A model generated the notes under the pieces. The model was not told the DNA's origin, did not search any database, and worked only from the letters and a program-made list of their open reading frames with translations. From positions 62,001 to 126,000 of the forward strand of contig JAWKNL010000015.1 in NCBI GenBank assembly GCA_041391725.1: a stretch of 64,000 nt of DNA, written 5' to 3'. This DNA comes from JAGQVA01 sp041391725. Its GTDB lineage: Bacteria; Bacteroidota; Bacteroidia; J057. The translations under genes were made by a program, and so were the position numbers. Shown here in pieces: positions 1 to 8,770 of this stretch. Position 1 is the stretch's first letter. Every line of letters begins with the position of its first letter.

Positions 1-564
1 AAAACCACCTTCACCTCCGCTTACAGATGCGCTACCTGCACTGCTTTCGGGAGGATCTGCGGTGAGATAATTAATTACGCCTCCAATAGTTTGAGGGCCA
101 AAAAGAATCTGGCCGCTGCCCTTCAGAATCTCGACGCCCTGCATCCGATCCATTGACGGCGTATAATACATTTCTGGCTCCCCATAAGGATTCAACGCTA
201 CAGGTATTCCATCTTCCAAAATCAGGACACTACGGCTCCGGTCAGGGTCGAGCCCCCTGATACCAATATTGGCACGAAGCCCGAGTCCTTCTTCATCTAC
301 TACATGAACACCAGCTACTTTTCGTATTACTTCATTGCCAGACAGTGCCTGAACTCTTTTCAGTGCGTTTTCGTCAAGATAACCCGTAGATCCCGGTACC
401 GAACCAAAAAGGCCATAATTTTTCTGGAAAATCGAAACCTGAGGCATTTCATAGATTTGCGTCGTGTCATCGGGGGTTTCGGCATTTTGGGAATAAACGG
501 CAGTAAACCTGACCATTAACAGCAGTAATCCCAATTGTGTGATACCCTTAGCGCATGAAAACAT
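1..564 (-). CDS. TonB-dependent receptor, siderophore/ferric-citrate type (N-terminal part, cut by window edge)
   Basis: Outer-membrane receptor for TonB-driven uptake; only the first 188 codons lie in the window. The start ATG at 562-564 begins a signal peptide with the hydrophobic core LGLLLLMV and a cleavage region near AVYSQNA. A plug domain follows: the segment GIRGLDPDRSRSVLILEDG, then MDRMQGVEILKGSGQILFG and TIGGVINYLT are textbook plug-domain strands. There is no carboxypeptidase-regulatory or STN extension between signal peptide and plug, so this is not a SusC-type receptor but resembles FecA/siderophore receptors. The promoter at 600-629 is flanked by two Fur-like boxes, which supports an iron-related substrate. 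The ligand itself cannot be read from this fragment. Confidence 0.9.
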   Translation of the reverse strand, partial: MFSCAKGITQLGLLLLMVRFTAVYSQNAETPDDTTQIYEMPQVSIFQKNYGLFGSVPGSTGYLDENALKRVQALSGNEVIRKVAGVHVVDEEGLGLRANIGIRGLDPDRSRSVLILEDGIPVALNPYGEPEMYYTPSMDRMQGVEILKGSGQILFGPQTIGGVINYLTADPPESSAGSASVSGGEGGF

Positions 565-571
565 AGCAGTG

Positions 572-594
572 TTATTTAGAATGATTTTAAATAA
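572..594. promoter_or_regulatory. Fur/PerR-like palindromic box (proximal, over the transcription start)
   Basis: A 23-base near-palindrome reading TTATTTAGAA, two bases, then TTTTAAATAA-type right arm. Its core resembles the 7-1-7 layout of Fur-family sites (TTAGAATnATTCTAA). It covers the predicted start of transcription (near 593) of the receptor gene, where a bound repressor would block initiation. The same sequence occurs 60 bases away at 632-654 with only two central differences. The protein that binds is inferred; no fur gene is in the window. Confidence 0.6.
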
Positions 595-599
595 TGGGG

Positions 600-629
600 C
601 AAAAGTACTGAGTCCTGGAAAAAATCCAA
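600..629 (-). promoter_or_regulatory. Bacteroidota sigma-type promoter of the TonB receptor
   Basis: On the minus strand the -7 element TACTTTTG (600-607) fits the consensus TAnnTTTG, and a -33 TTG (627-629) lies 19 bases upstream. Transcription should start near 593, about 30 bases before the receptor ATG. The promoter sits between the two palindromic boxes. Confidence 0.65.
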
Positions 630-631
630 GC

Positions 632-654
632 TTATTTAGAACCATTTTAAATAA
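632..654. promoter_or_regulatory. Fur/PerR-like palindromic box (distal, next to -33 element)
   Basis: Second copy of the 23-base near-palindrome, identical to the copy at 572-594 except for the two central-left bases (CC instead of TG). It abuts the upstream side of the -33 element. The 60-base spacing puts the two sites nearly on the same face of the helix, which would suit cooperative binding across the promoter. Confidence 0.6.
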
Positions 655-676
655 AAAGGCAGATGATTTTTGTCAC

Positions 677-1279
677 TCAGGGTCTGTTGCGAAAAATTTC
701 CAGGGTCTTTCCCGTCATCTCAAGGCAGGAAAAAAACGTGTTTTTATCTCGGGTTGCTTTCCCCAAGGTGAACGCTCCGGAGATTCCCGACTGGATCAGA
801 AGAGCAATTTGAACCGGGTCTGCTTCGGGCACAATAGTACCATTTTCTTTTCCCCTCCTGAATCCATCGGCCAGAATGTCTCTCGCAGTTTCCAGTATGA
901 TTTGCAGCCGGGTGCGAAATCCTTCATCGAGTGGTGCCATTTCCTGTATCAGGTTAAAGACCGGCAGCCCGAGTGTAAGTGTGTTTTCGTCAAACTGATG
1001 TTTCAGCTCTGATAAAACGTGATGTTGAATGTAGTTTACCGGATCCCCTTCATAGCTCAAAAGCGGAATAAACAGTGCCAGATATTCCGGCTGAACCAGC
1101 TCTTCCACTATCAGATAACCGATTTCGGACTTATCCCGAAAATAATGATACATCGCGCCTTTGCTCAACCCGAGTTTCAGTATCGATTTATCCGGCCTCA
1201 ATCCCTGATAGCCGTAAATTTTCATATCTTCGTAAATACATCGGAGTATTTTGTCTCGGGTAGTCATCGCAGTAGCCAT
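677..1279 (-). CDS. TetR/AcrR-family transcriptional regulator
   Basis: A DNA-binding repressor of about 200 residues. The N-terminal third carries the TetR helix-turn-helix: RDKILRCIYEDMKIYG, then SILKLGLSKGAMYHYFRDKSEI, the classic recognition helix and its GxxYxHF-like motif. The rest is an alpha-helical ligand-binding domain with no recognisable ligand signature. The start at 1279 (MATAMTTRDK) is preferred because a longer frame adds only an unconserved leader that runs into the divergent gene; the ATG at 1267 is also possible. It is divergent from tag (52 bases between starts) and lies just upstream of, and on the same strand as, the TonB receptor. Its target may be either neighbour or itself; this cannot be settled from sequence. 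Confidence 0.85.
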   Translation of the reverse strand: MATAMTTRDKILRCIYEDMKIYGYQGLRPDKSILKLGLSKGAMYHYFRDKSEIGYLIVEELVQPEYLALFIPLLSYEGDPVNYIQHHVLSELKHQFDENTLTLGLPVFNLIQEMAPLDEGFRTRLQIILETARDILADGFRRGKENGTIVPEADPVQIALLIQSGISGAFTLGKATRDKNTFFSCLEMTGKTLEIFRNRP

Positions 1280-1331
1280 TTTGTTACATACCGGTTGGTT
1301 TGTAATTTGTAAAAAAATCAAATACCAAACA

Positions 1332-1883
1332 ATGGAAAAACCCAAATCCTATTGCGAAGCAGTCAGTCGAATGGAAGACAACAGCCTTCACCGGATTTAT
1401 CACGATACCGCTTACGGTTTTCCGCTTACGGATGACAACGAACTTTTTGGGCGACTGATTCTGGAAATCAACCAGGCAGGGTTGTCGTGGACAACTATTC
1501 TGAATAAACAGCACCATTTTCGCGAAGCCTATTCGGGTTTTGACATTCACAAGGTTGCGGCTTTTGGAGAAGTAGAGATCGCCCGTCTCCTCGGCAACCC
1601 GGGAATCATCCGAAACCGCCTTAAAATCAATGCAGCAATTGCAAACGCAAATAAGATATTGGAATTGCAGCATAGTTTTGGTTCGTTTCAAAACTGGCTT
1701 GATCATCACCATCCCATGGAAAAACAAGCCTGGGTGAAGTTATTTCGCAAAACATTTACCTTCACAGGTGGAGAAATTACCGGCGAATTTCTGATGAGTA
1801 CGGGATACCTTCCGGGCGCGCATGTGGAAGAATGTCCGTTTTACGCCAAAGTAATTGAAGCCGGAGCGAGGTGGGCCGGCTAG
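1332..1883 (+). CDS. tag: DNA-3-methyladenine glycosylase I
   Basis: Base-excision repair enzyme that removes 3-methyladenine from alkylated DNA; cytoplasmic, 183 residues, the usual size. Visible family features: the N-terminal Cys8 and His24 (YHDTAYG) and the C-terminal His164 and Cys168 (HVEEC), which match the four ligands of the TAG zinc snap; the segment LEINQAGLSW with Glu45 at the position of the E. coli catalytic Glu38; and the helix-hairpin-helix-like stretch IIRNRLKINAAIANA. A longer in-frame opening at 1251 would overlap the TetR gene and lacks conservation, so ATG 1332 is chosen. The 3-prime end overlaps the convergent recO gene by four bases. Confidence 0.92.
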   Translation: MEKPKSYCEAVSRMEDNSLHRIYHDTAYGFPLTDDNELFGRLILEINQAGLSWTTILNKQHHFREAYSGFDIHKVAAFGEVEIARLLGNPGIIRNRLKINAAIANANKILELQHSFGSFQNWLDHHHPMEKQAWVKLFRKTFTFTGGEITGEFLMSTGYLPGAHVEECPFYAKVIEAGARWAG

Positions 1884-2614
1884 TCGCCAAACAATTCGGC
1901 AAAAACTTTCATGGTCTGAGGGTACCTGAATCCCTCGATGTGCAGGTGATAATATTCAAAAAGGGTGCGGATAAGATTTTTTTTGATCGCCGGACTGAAG
2001 GTAATCTGTTGGCAGGAATCTTCTGAAGGAAGTGGCACTGTCGTCGCGTAAATGAATTTTCTCAGGTAAAAAGCTGTTTCATCTGCCTGATCTTTTACTG
2101 GTACAAATACTCCCTCTCTGGGCAGGAACTGGATTTTGTCACTATCCTCACTATCATCGCTGGGAAAAAAACCCAGAAACCGCGTGAGATGAAGCAGAAA
2201 ATAAATAAATATCTGAATCAGCCGCTTTTCCGATGAATCGAGAAGAATAATGATTTCACGCAAAAAAGCATACATATCCTCATTGGGCTCCTCTTCTTTT
2301 ACCGTATCAAAGAAAATTTCGATCATGGCAAGACCAAGTGACAGCTTTACCGGATTGGTTTGGGCATCGAGGAGAAGGTGATTGATTTTGCTTTCATTGA
2401 TTTTGTGCAGGTCCCGGTTTTCTCTGTAAAAAAATACAATATCAATAATGGACAGCGGCTGGAAGTAGCTGTGTTTTTTGCGCGACTTTGCGGAGCGGAA
2501 CCCCGTGATAAGAAAACTTTTGATTCCATACTCACGGGTATATAGGGTTGTAATCAGGTTTTGCTCCTGATAACGCAACGTGCGCAACACGATGCCTTCG
2601 GTCTTGAGGATCAC
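1880..2614 (-). CDS. recO: DNA repair protein RecO
   Basis: RecO helps load RecA onto SSB-coated single-stranded DNA in the RecFOR pathway and anneals strands. The protein is 244 residues. The N-terminal OB-fold shows the typical opening TEGIVLRTLRYQEQNLITTLYTREYG, and is followed by a helical domain. The C-terminal zinc-binding cysteine cluster of many RecO proteins is absent, as is common in Bacteroidota. The start overlaps the end of the upstream gene by ATGA, so the two are translationally coupled and probably cotranscribed with porZ. Confidence 0.9.
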   Translation of the reverse strand: MILKTEGIVLRTLRYQEQNLITTLYTREYGIKSFLITGFRSAKSRKKHSYFQPLSIIDIVFFYRENRDLHKINESKINHLLLDAQTNPVKLSLGLAMIEIFFDTVKEEEPNEDMYAFLREIIILLDSSEKRLIQIFIYFLLHLTRFLGFFPSDDSEDSDKIQFLPREGVFVPVKDQADETAFYLRKFIYATTVPLPSEDSCQQITFSPAIKKNLIRTLFEYYHLHIEGFRYPQTMKVFAELFGD

Positions 2615-3177
2615 TTCGAAAAATTGGCTGGTGAGGCGATGCGTGCAGGTCGCAGCCGGTGTGCGAGGTGAATAGCTGCGGCTTCTTCTTCGTAGATGGA
2701 AAGCATTTTTTCCTTGTCCTCATGAGTTTCAATCCGGACATTTTTTGCGCCCAGCGGAGACATGGAGTTTGAGGCAAAAACGACCATTTCCGAAACGGCG
2801 AGGTGGTTTCTGGCGGTTTCAACCATTTGTACAGGATCTGCAAGGGCCGCTTCCCCGTTTTTCTGAATGACGGGCCCGATGATCAGGAGCTGAATTTGTT
2901 CCAGCAGATTTTCGATCTTTTTTGCATCCACCTGAAGCGACTGGTTTTCATTATAAGAAAACAGATTGCGTTGCTCGGCGCTGAATGCATTGTTGTAGAT
3001 CATATTCTCGCTGAGCAGAGCGGAAATGCGTTTGGTTACAAAACGTGTATCGCGAATGGTGCCGCCAAAAGTATCGTGGATCAGCACGGCTTTTTCGGTT
3101 ATCTTATAGCTAAAAACCAGGTCTTTGATAAAGAGCCGGTCGCGCAGGTTTTCTTCGGTGAGATAAAGGAGTTTCAC
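2611..3177 (-). CDS. Conserved hypothetical protein between porZ and recO
   Basis: A soluble protein of 188 residues without signal peptide or membrane segment. I recognise no catalytic motif. The middle (SLQVDAKKIENLLEQIQLLIIGP, then VQMVETARNHLAVSEMVVFASNSM) reads as alternating helices and strands. It lies 52 bases downstream of porZ and overlaps recO by four bases (ATGA), so it is most likely expressed with both. The function is unknown; the coupling with recO is the only hint. Confidence 0.75.
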   Translation of the reverse strand: MKLLYLTEENLRDRLFIKDLVFSYKITEKAVLIHDTFGGTIRDTRFVTKRISALLSENMIYNNAFSAEQRNLFSYNENQSLQVDAKKIENLLEQIQLLIIGPVIQKNGEAALADPVQMVETARNHLAVSEMVVFASNSMSPLGAKNVRIETHEDKEKMLSIYEEEAAAIHLAHRLRPARIASPANFSK

Positions 3178-3229
3178 TTAGTATGGTGTTTCTGTCCAAA
3201 GCTAATAACCTCCGCAGGGTAACGAAAGT

Positions 3230-5536
3230 TTAGCGGGCAATTACGGTAAATTTTCCCACACAACCGTTATCTCCGTTTCGGTTTGAAATCAGGGCGAGAT
3301 ATACCCCCGATTTTACTTTATTGCCATAAACGTCTCTTCCGTCCCAGATGGCAGTTCCCCCCTGCGAAAGGATTTCTTTTACCAGCATACCGGTTACTGA
3401 GGTGATTTTTACACGACTTTCGGGGCCTGTACCGCGAATGGTCACCACTCCTTCATAGTCAGTGAAAACTGGGTTGGGATAAACGAGAATTTCATTGCAA
3501 TTGGTTTCGCCCGTTGTGGCATCGCCCTGGAAGCTGATAATGCCGCGGGCAGTGGCAAAGAATACTTCTCCTGTGTTATTGTCAACGGCTATATCGTTGA
3601 CAGCGTCGGACAGCAGCGGGCTGTTTTCTTCATTAAAATGGTAGATTTCCTGGTCTCCATCCTCCGACATGAGAAAAACACCATCGTTGGTGGCAAACCA
3701 CTTGCGATTCCCGCCATCAACGGTAATTGCGTTGATAATGGCATCTTTTAGCAGTGGCCTGCGCTCAAAAACCGGCGGACTCGCATCTACAACTTTCCCC
3801 TGTGAAATGCTGAAAGGGTCATAAAAAACAGTTACTCCCTGTCCTGTGCCAACCCAGACAAATCCATCCATATCTTTGGCCAGTGAATATACCTGATTGG
3901 TGGGAAGATTGCCCTGATTGAGCCCGGCTTTCAGCGAGATTACCCTGTCGTCGTCAAAGTCGAGTGGTGTATTATTGTCGAGATAAACCAGCAGTCCCTG
4001 TTCGGCGTTTACCATCCATTTATTTCCGTAGTCATCGACGATCATGTCGGTGATGTGGTGGTTTTGCGGGAACCGGAAGGAGGGTGTTGCCAGCCATTGT
4101 CCGTCGGTATTGCGAACCATAAGCGGTTCGCGGGCAAAGTCGAGTGACATCCACAGATTGCCCGAGAAGTCGAGGTCAATGCCACTTACCCGCGAGTTCT
4201 CGCGGTTGGTGAGGTTGCAGTTTGCATTGATCGTGGAGATACCTGCATTCTGGCAGTTGTAAAAAGCGCGCTGCTCACCATTTTGCAGCTCCACCAGGCC
4301 TGAGCCCCAGGAACCTGCCCAGGTATTGCCCGAATTGTCATCATACACCACCCTTGCAAATCCGGTTGAAACCGTAGGATCAAGCCCCTGACTTTGATCG
4401 AGAAATGTCCATCCGGCGGATTTGTTGTAATAATAAACACCAAGCGTCGATACCTCTGGTGTATAAGCCTGGTCGTAGCCTTTGGGGGCTACGTAGAGTT
4501 CGCCGTTTCCGGCAGCGATACGCACACAGTCGTTGCTGCGGGGGCCGTCGGGGGTTACATTGGTGACTTCATACGTGTCGAAGTAAAGAAGGCCGTTGAA
4601 GCGGGTGGCAACCAGGAATACATTTTTCCTGATATAGACGACATCTTCTACCCCACCCTCAACAAAAAAGGTGATATTGTCGGTCTCGTTGTAAAAAACT
4701 GAGGTGCGGTTGATTCGCGATCCACCGACGATCTCTCCCCATGCGTAGAGCCTGTCAAGTCTGCCAGTGAGTTTGGGGTGCTGTTCCCAGCCCGACAGCC
4801 CGTCGGAGAAGTAAGTAGTTGTATCGGAGCGGGCGAGGAGAATGGTCGGTGTGGATTTCAACTGAAAAATGGGTTCTGTGGTGGGAAAGCCGGTGGATTC
4901 GTCCTCAATGGTCCATTCGGCGGGGTCTTTGAGGTTGGTTGCATTTTCATTGGCGCTAAAAATGCCTGAATTTTGAACCAGCACATAAATTCTGTTTTTG
5001 AATACAGTGACAGAACTGATTTTGAGCCTTGTTGCATTTCCTACACCAAACTGAGTAACGTCTGTTATGGGTAGCCCATTATCGAGATTATAGACAACAA
5101 GTCCGAAATCAGTAGCAACGTAAAGCCGGTTTTCTTTGGCAAAAAATTCGTTGATGCGTTTTTGGGTATAAAAAGTATTGGTTTGAATCTGTGAAAAATA
5201 GCCAAATTCTCCTGCTCCCGAGTAATAGTCTATCATTCCATCTTCGTAGCCGATGAAAATATTTCCTGCATCTTCTGCATGATATATGGCTGTCGGGTTG
5301 ATGCCGCTCATGCCGTCAATGGTGGAAAAAGTTTTGGTTTCCTGCGATTCAGGTTCATAGGCAAACATTCCGCCGCTGGTAAGGGTATAGATGATGCCGT
5401 TCATTTCTGTCGCCTGAATACACGCTGTATGGTTGAGATACGCCTTCCATGAGCCTGGCAGGTTATTTTGTGTCAAGCCTTCCGAAACACCTATTCCGAT
5501 TGCCATTGCGGCCAGGAAAAATCGTTTAATTTTCAT
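3230..5536 (-). CDS. porZ: Type IX secretion system surface protein PorZ
   Basis: 768 residues, the size of PorZ. A signal peptide (MKIKRFFLAAMAIGIGVSEGLTQ region) is followed by WKAYLNHTACIQATEMNG and the PorZ-like propeller start GGMFAYEPESQETKTFSTID. Two beta-propellers of two-component-regulator type follow, with blades such as GNLWMSLDFA, GNKWMVNAEQGLLVY and GFVWVGTGQGVTVFYDP. A T9SS type A C-terminal domain starts near EILVYPNPVFTD and ends in KFTVIAR. In Porphyromonas PorZ is part of the attachment complex with PorU and delivers anionic LPS to it; the role here is by family. A gene order of porZ beside recO is known from other Bacteroidota. Confidence in porZ is good but a generic propeller T9SS cargo is the alternative. 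Confidence 0.85.
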   Translation of the reverse strand: MKIKRFFLAAMAIGIGVSEGLTQNNLPGSWKAYLNHTACIQATEMNGIIYTLTSGGMFAYEPESQETKTFSTIDGMSGINPTAIYHAEDAGNIFIGYEDGMIDYYSGAGEFGYFSQIQTNTFYTQKRINEFFAKENRLYVATDFGLVVYNLDNGLPITDVTQFGVGNATRLKISSVTVFKNRIYVLVQNSGIFSANENATNLKDPAEWTIEDESTGFPTTEPIFQLKSTPTILLARSDTTTYFSDGLSGWEQHPKLTGRLDRLYAWGEIVGGSRINRTSVFYNETDNITFFVEGGVEDVVYIRKNVFLVATRFNGLLYFDTYEVTNVTPDGPRSNDCVRIAAGNGELYVAPKGYDQAYTPEVSTLGVYYYNKSAGWTFLDQSQGLDPTVSTGFARVVYDDNSGNTWAGSWGSGLVELQNGEQRAFYNCQNAGISTINANCNLTNRENSRVSGIDLDFSGNLWMSLDFAREPLMVRNTDGQWLATPSFRFPQNHHITDMIVDDYGNKWMVNAEQGLLVYLDNNTPLDFDDDRVISLKAGLNQGNLPTNQVYSLAKDMDGFVWVGTGQGVTVFYDPFSISQGKVVDASPPVFERRPLLKDAIINAITVDGGNRKWFATNDGVFLMSEDGDQEIYHFNEENSPLLSDAVNDIAVDNNTGEVFFATARGIISFQGDATTGETNCNEILVYPNPVFTDYEGVVTIRGTGPESRVKITSVTGMLVKEILSQGGTAIWDGRDVYGNKVKSGVYLALISNRNGDNGCVGKFTVIAR

Positions 5537-5619
5537 AGATACCAGTTTTCCGCAGTAAAAATACCAAAAAGGGAGGTAGAATAGGTAGGAATAAAAAATA
5601 CCCTCCGGAAAATGGCCTG

Positions 5620-6495
5620 TTAAAATTCATTGGGGCAGGAAGTGGAGCGCAGAAGTTCGAGCAGATCGGAGAAATAAAAACAGGAGTCGCCGGCAATGAG
5701 TTTGATCGAATTATTTTCCAGCTTGATGCGGAAGTCTATCAGTTCGCGGGTATTGATTTTGTTGAATTTGTATTCATATAAATCTTCTCCTGCCTGAAAG
5801 TCGCGGCTTTTGAGAACCGCTTTGTACTTATCAAATTCATAAATCACATGTCTGTCCTGATCCACCAGCCAGGTGATATCGTTGTCGTAATATTTGATTT
5901 TATTGATAAGCTGAGGGTCGCGGAAATAATCGGGATCGCCTACCATGTTGAGGGTAACCTGCCCATCAGTATATCCTATGCTGAAATCAGCTACGGCGAG
6001 AATCCCGTGAGTGGGAGAAATCACCCAGATTGCCCGTTCTCTGATTCTGCGAACGCCGATTTTGGACCTTCGGAGAATATAGAACACCTCTTCGCCGGTT
6101 TTTTCATCGCGCTTCACATCTATGACAAGGTTGTAGCGGAAGGCTGAGTTTTTGTAGAGCGTATCACCCGGCTGGGTACGTGTATCGAGGAAAAGTGCCC
6201 TTTCATCAATTTTGTCATCAATACCGAGCGTGTAAACGCGATTTTCTGCATTCAGGAGAAACCCATCAAAAAACGTCTCAAATATCTGATAGGAAAAAGG
6301 ATAAGCCAGCACTCCGTCAATCTGGCTGGGTTCCCTGCCGACATAGTACCAGGCATCCACATCCAGGAAGACGGTATCACTCACAGCCGTAAAGGGCGGT
6401 TCTTCCACAAAATCTTCTCCGCAACCGACAGTAAGCAGTAAAGCAGACATGCCTGGCAGAATGAAAGGAAGAATCCATATGTTTCGGAGCGTCAT
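5620..6495 (-). CDS. Predicted lipoprotein of unknown function
   Basis: Start chosen at 6495 because MTLRNIWILPFILPGMSALL begins a lipoprotein signal that ends in LLTVGC, giving about 291 residues; the upstream in-frame extension is not signal-like. After the lipid-anchored Cys comes an acidic, mostly beta-strand protein with no motif I recognise (for example DAWYYVGREPSQIDGVLAYP and EVFYILRRSKIGVRRIRERAIWVI). It lies 83 bases upstream of porZ on the same strand and is divergent from the ABC ATPase gene. It probably sits in the outer or inner membrane facing the periplasm. Confidence 0.75.
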   Translation of the reverse strand: MTLRNIWILPFILPGMSALLLTVGCGEDFVEEPPFTAVSDTVFLDVDAWYYVGREPSQIDGVLAYPFSYQIFETFFDGFLLNAENRVYTLGIDDKIDERALFLDTRTQPGDTLYKNSAFRYNLVIDVKRDEKTGEEVFYILRRSKIGVRRIRERAIWVISPTHGILAVADFSIGYTDGQVTLNMVGDPDYFRDPQLINKIKYYDNDITWLVDQDRHVIYEFDKYKAVLKSRDFQAGEDLYEYKFNKINTRELIDFRIKLENNSIKLIAGDSCFYFSDLLELLRSTSCPNEF

Positions 6496-6640
6496 ATAGC
6501 CTGTTATATGGCGGTCGATGGCATTAGTTGAAAAGGAAATATACGCAAATCTATCATTCTCCGGCAAAAAAACTGTCAGAACCACAGGAAAGATTTGTAA
6601 CTTTCAGATATAAAACCTGTTTTTTAGTAAAATCTCCTCT

Positions 6641-7351
6641 ATGCAGCCAATCATCAAACTGGAAAATATCAGGAAAACCTACCTCATGGGTTCGGTGAGT
6701 ATTAATGCCCTCAATGACGTTTCACTGGAGATATTTCCCAATCAGTATGTGGCGATTATGGGGCCTTCCGGCTCCGGCAAATCAACCCTGATGAATATCC
6801 TGGGTTGTCTTGACACGCCTTCCGGAGGCAAATACTTTTTGAATAGCACCGATGTATCCAATATGGCGGATGCAGATCTCGCCCATGTCAGAAACAAGGA
6901 GATCGGTTTTGTTTTTCAGACTTTTAACCTCCTGCCCAGAGCTTCTGCGCTTGAAAACGTGGCCCTTCCGCTGGTATATGCCGGGCTCAACAAATCTGCC
7001 CGCAACCTGCGGGCCAAAGAAGTGCTCGAAAGTGTCGGCCTCGGGGATCGGGTAAGTCATAAACCTAATGAACTTTCTGGTGGCCAGCGCCAGCGTGTCG
7101 CCGTAGCAAGAGCGCTGGTCAACAATCCTTCCATTATCCTCGCCGACGAACCTACCGGTAACCTTGATACCAAAACCTCCTACGAAATCATGGGTCTCTT
7201 CGACGACCTGCACCGCGCCGGGAATACCATCATCGTTGTAACCCACGAAGAAGACATCGCCCAATACGCCGAACAGATCATCCGCCTCCGCGACGGTGAC
7301 ATCGAAACAATACAGACCAACGAAAACCGCAGAAAACCCGAAAGATTATAA
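6641..7351 (+). CDS. ABC transporter ATPase, MacB/LolD-type
   Basis: Nucleotide-binding subunit of 236 residues. Walker A is GPSGSGKST at 41-49, the Q-loop is in FVFQTFNLLPRASALENV, the signature LSGGQ at 145-149, Walker B ILADE ending at Glu170, the D-loop NLDT and the H-loop His201. The sequence GxLDxPxxG and the motif FNLLPRASALENVALPLVYAG are typical of the MacB/LolD/FtsE group that powers lipoprotein release or efflux rather than import. No permease gene lies next to it, so its membrane partner is encoded elsewhere. It ends six bases inside the convergent mgtE gene. Confidence 0.9.
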   Translation: MQPIIKLENIRKTYLMGSVSINALNDVSLEIFPNQYVAIMGPSGSGKSTLMNILGCLDTPSGGKYFLNSTDVSNMADADLAHVRNKEIGFVFQTFNLLPRASALENVALPLVYAGLNKSARNLRAKEVLESVGLGDRVSHKPNELSGGQRQRVAVARALVNNPSIILADEPTGNLDTKTSYEIMGLFDDLHRAGNTIIVVTHEEDIAQYAEQIIRLRDGDIETIQTNENRRKPERL

Positions 7352-8770
7352 TACCGGGCTGATAAAATTAAATCCAGCCTCCCCTACCGTACTTACCAGC
7401 GGTATCAGCACTTTGGCCGCCAGACCAAAGAGGAGGAGATAGCCGACAATATCCGTAAATGCCGTAATCAGAATGGAAGAAGCTACGGCAGGATCTATGC
7501 CCATTCGCTCAAGTGTGAGCGGGATAAACGAGCCGGCAAAGCCGGCAAGCATCAGGTTTCCAAACATAGATACAAATACCACAAGACCCATGACCGCTAC
7601 AAACTGTGGGTCGGGGTTGGGGTTGATGAAGGTAACCACAATGGATACCACTGCTCCCAGGATAAGCCCGTTGATAGCGCCTACACTTACCTCTTTGAGC
7701 ACCACACGCAGCGCTTTCCGGGCGGGAATCCCATTGGTAGAAATACGTCTGATCGTTACCGCCAGCGTCTGCGTGGCGCCATTGCCCGAAACTCCGGCAA
7801 TGACGGGCATGAGGGTCGTGAGCAATACCAGTTTTTCGATCGTATTGTCAAACTGAGAGATGACAATGCCCGCCACAGCCGCGGTGATCAGGTTGATGAG
7901 CAGCCAGGGCATACGGCTTCTGACAGCATTGGACCAGCCGCCGCGGAGGTTTTCTCCATCAGATACACCGGCAAAGCTCAGGATGTCTTCTGTGTTTTCT
8001 TCTTCGATCACGTCCATGACGTCATCGAAGGTGATGCGCCCAAGGAGAATATTGTTTTCATCTACAACCGGAAGCGTAGGCAGGTTGTATTGCCCCATGA
8101 CCTTGGCTACTTCCTCCTGGTCTGTGTGAACACTGACGGAGACAATATCTGTCTCCATAATATTTTTTACCGGTTCGGTATTGCGGGCGAGAAACAGGGA
8201 GCGGAAGGTAAGAAAACCCTTGAGCCGGTTTTCTTCATCCACTACATATATCGTATAAAATTCGTCCTGATCTTCGGATTGCCTGACCACTTCACGCAGC
8301 GCTTCCAGCTTGGTCATGGAATCTCTGACCACAACCAGCTCGGGGTTCATCAGTCCGCCGGCAGTATCTTCCTCGTAAGTAAGGAGTTTGGAAATAACCG
8401 ATTCGTCCTCCTTGGGAATGTACTGAAGGATTTTCTCTTTTGATTCTTCGGGAATCTGGGCGAGAAGGTCGGCAGCGTCGTCAGGAGCAAGCTCCTGAAT
8501 CAGGGCAGAGGCAATTTCGGGGTGGAGCAGCGTAAGCAATTGCCCGGGATGGGTATCTTCATCCATCTCTGAAATCGCCTCCGAAATGAGCTCCGGCGGA
8601 AGTTCTTTTACAATTCTCTCCTGAATCTCAGGAGAAGTGTCTTCCAGCACCTGTGCAATTTCGGTAGGGTGCAATACACTCATCAATGCCCTGATATGGG
8701 CATTGGGGGATTGGAGCAGGCGCCTGACCCGGTCAACCCTTTTCTGTATGACTGAGGGTTCCTTTGCCAC
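7346..8770 (-). CDS. mgtE: Magnesium transporter MgtE
   Basis: 474 residues, full length for MgtE. Residues 1-130 form the helical N domain (HPTEIAQVLEDTSPEIQERIV, then DDAADLLAQIPEESKEKIL), residues about 135-260 two CBS domains that sense Mg2+ (MTKLEALREVV; DTDIVSVSVHTDQEEVAKVMGQYNLPTLPVVDE-type pattern), and the last 180 residues five membrane helices with the conserved pore segment GNGATQTLAVTIRR and a P-loop-like run before it. It mediates gated Mg2+ entry across the inner membrane. The 3-prime end overlaps that of the convergent ABC ATPase by six bases. Confidence 0.95.
   Translation of the reverse strand: MAKEPSVIQKRVDRVRRLLQSPNAHIRALMSVLHPTEIAQVLEDTSPEIQERIVKELPPELISEAISEMDEDTHPGQLLTLLHPEIASALIQELAPDDAADLLAQIPEESKEKILQYIPKEDESVISKLLTYEEDTAGGLMNPELVVVRDSMTKLEALREVVRQSEDQDEFYTIYVVDEENRLKGFLTFRSLFLARNTEPVKNIMETDIVSVSVHTDQEEVAKVMGQYNLPTLPVVDENNILLGRITFDDVMDVIEEENTEDILSFAGVSDGENLRGGWSNAVRSRMPWLLINLITAAVAGIVISQFDNTIEKLVLLTTLMPVIAGVSGNGATQTLAVTIRRISTNGIPARKALRVVLKEVSVGAINGLILGAVVSIVVTFINPNPDPQFVAVMGLVVFVSMFGNLMLAGFAGSFIPLTLERMGIDPAVASSILITAFTDIVGYLLLFGLAAKVLIPLVSTVGEAGFNFISPVL

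Noticed and set aside
1280..1331. TetR operator between the tetR-type gene and tag
   Set aside because: TTTGTAATTTG and CAAATACCAAA form only an imperfect dyad, too weak to call.
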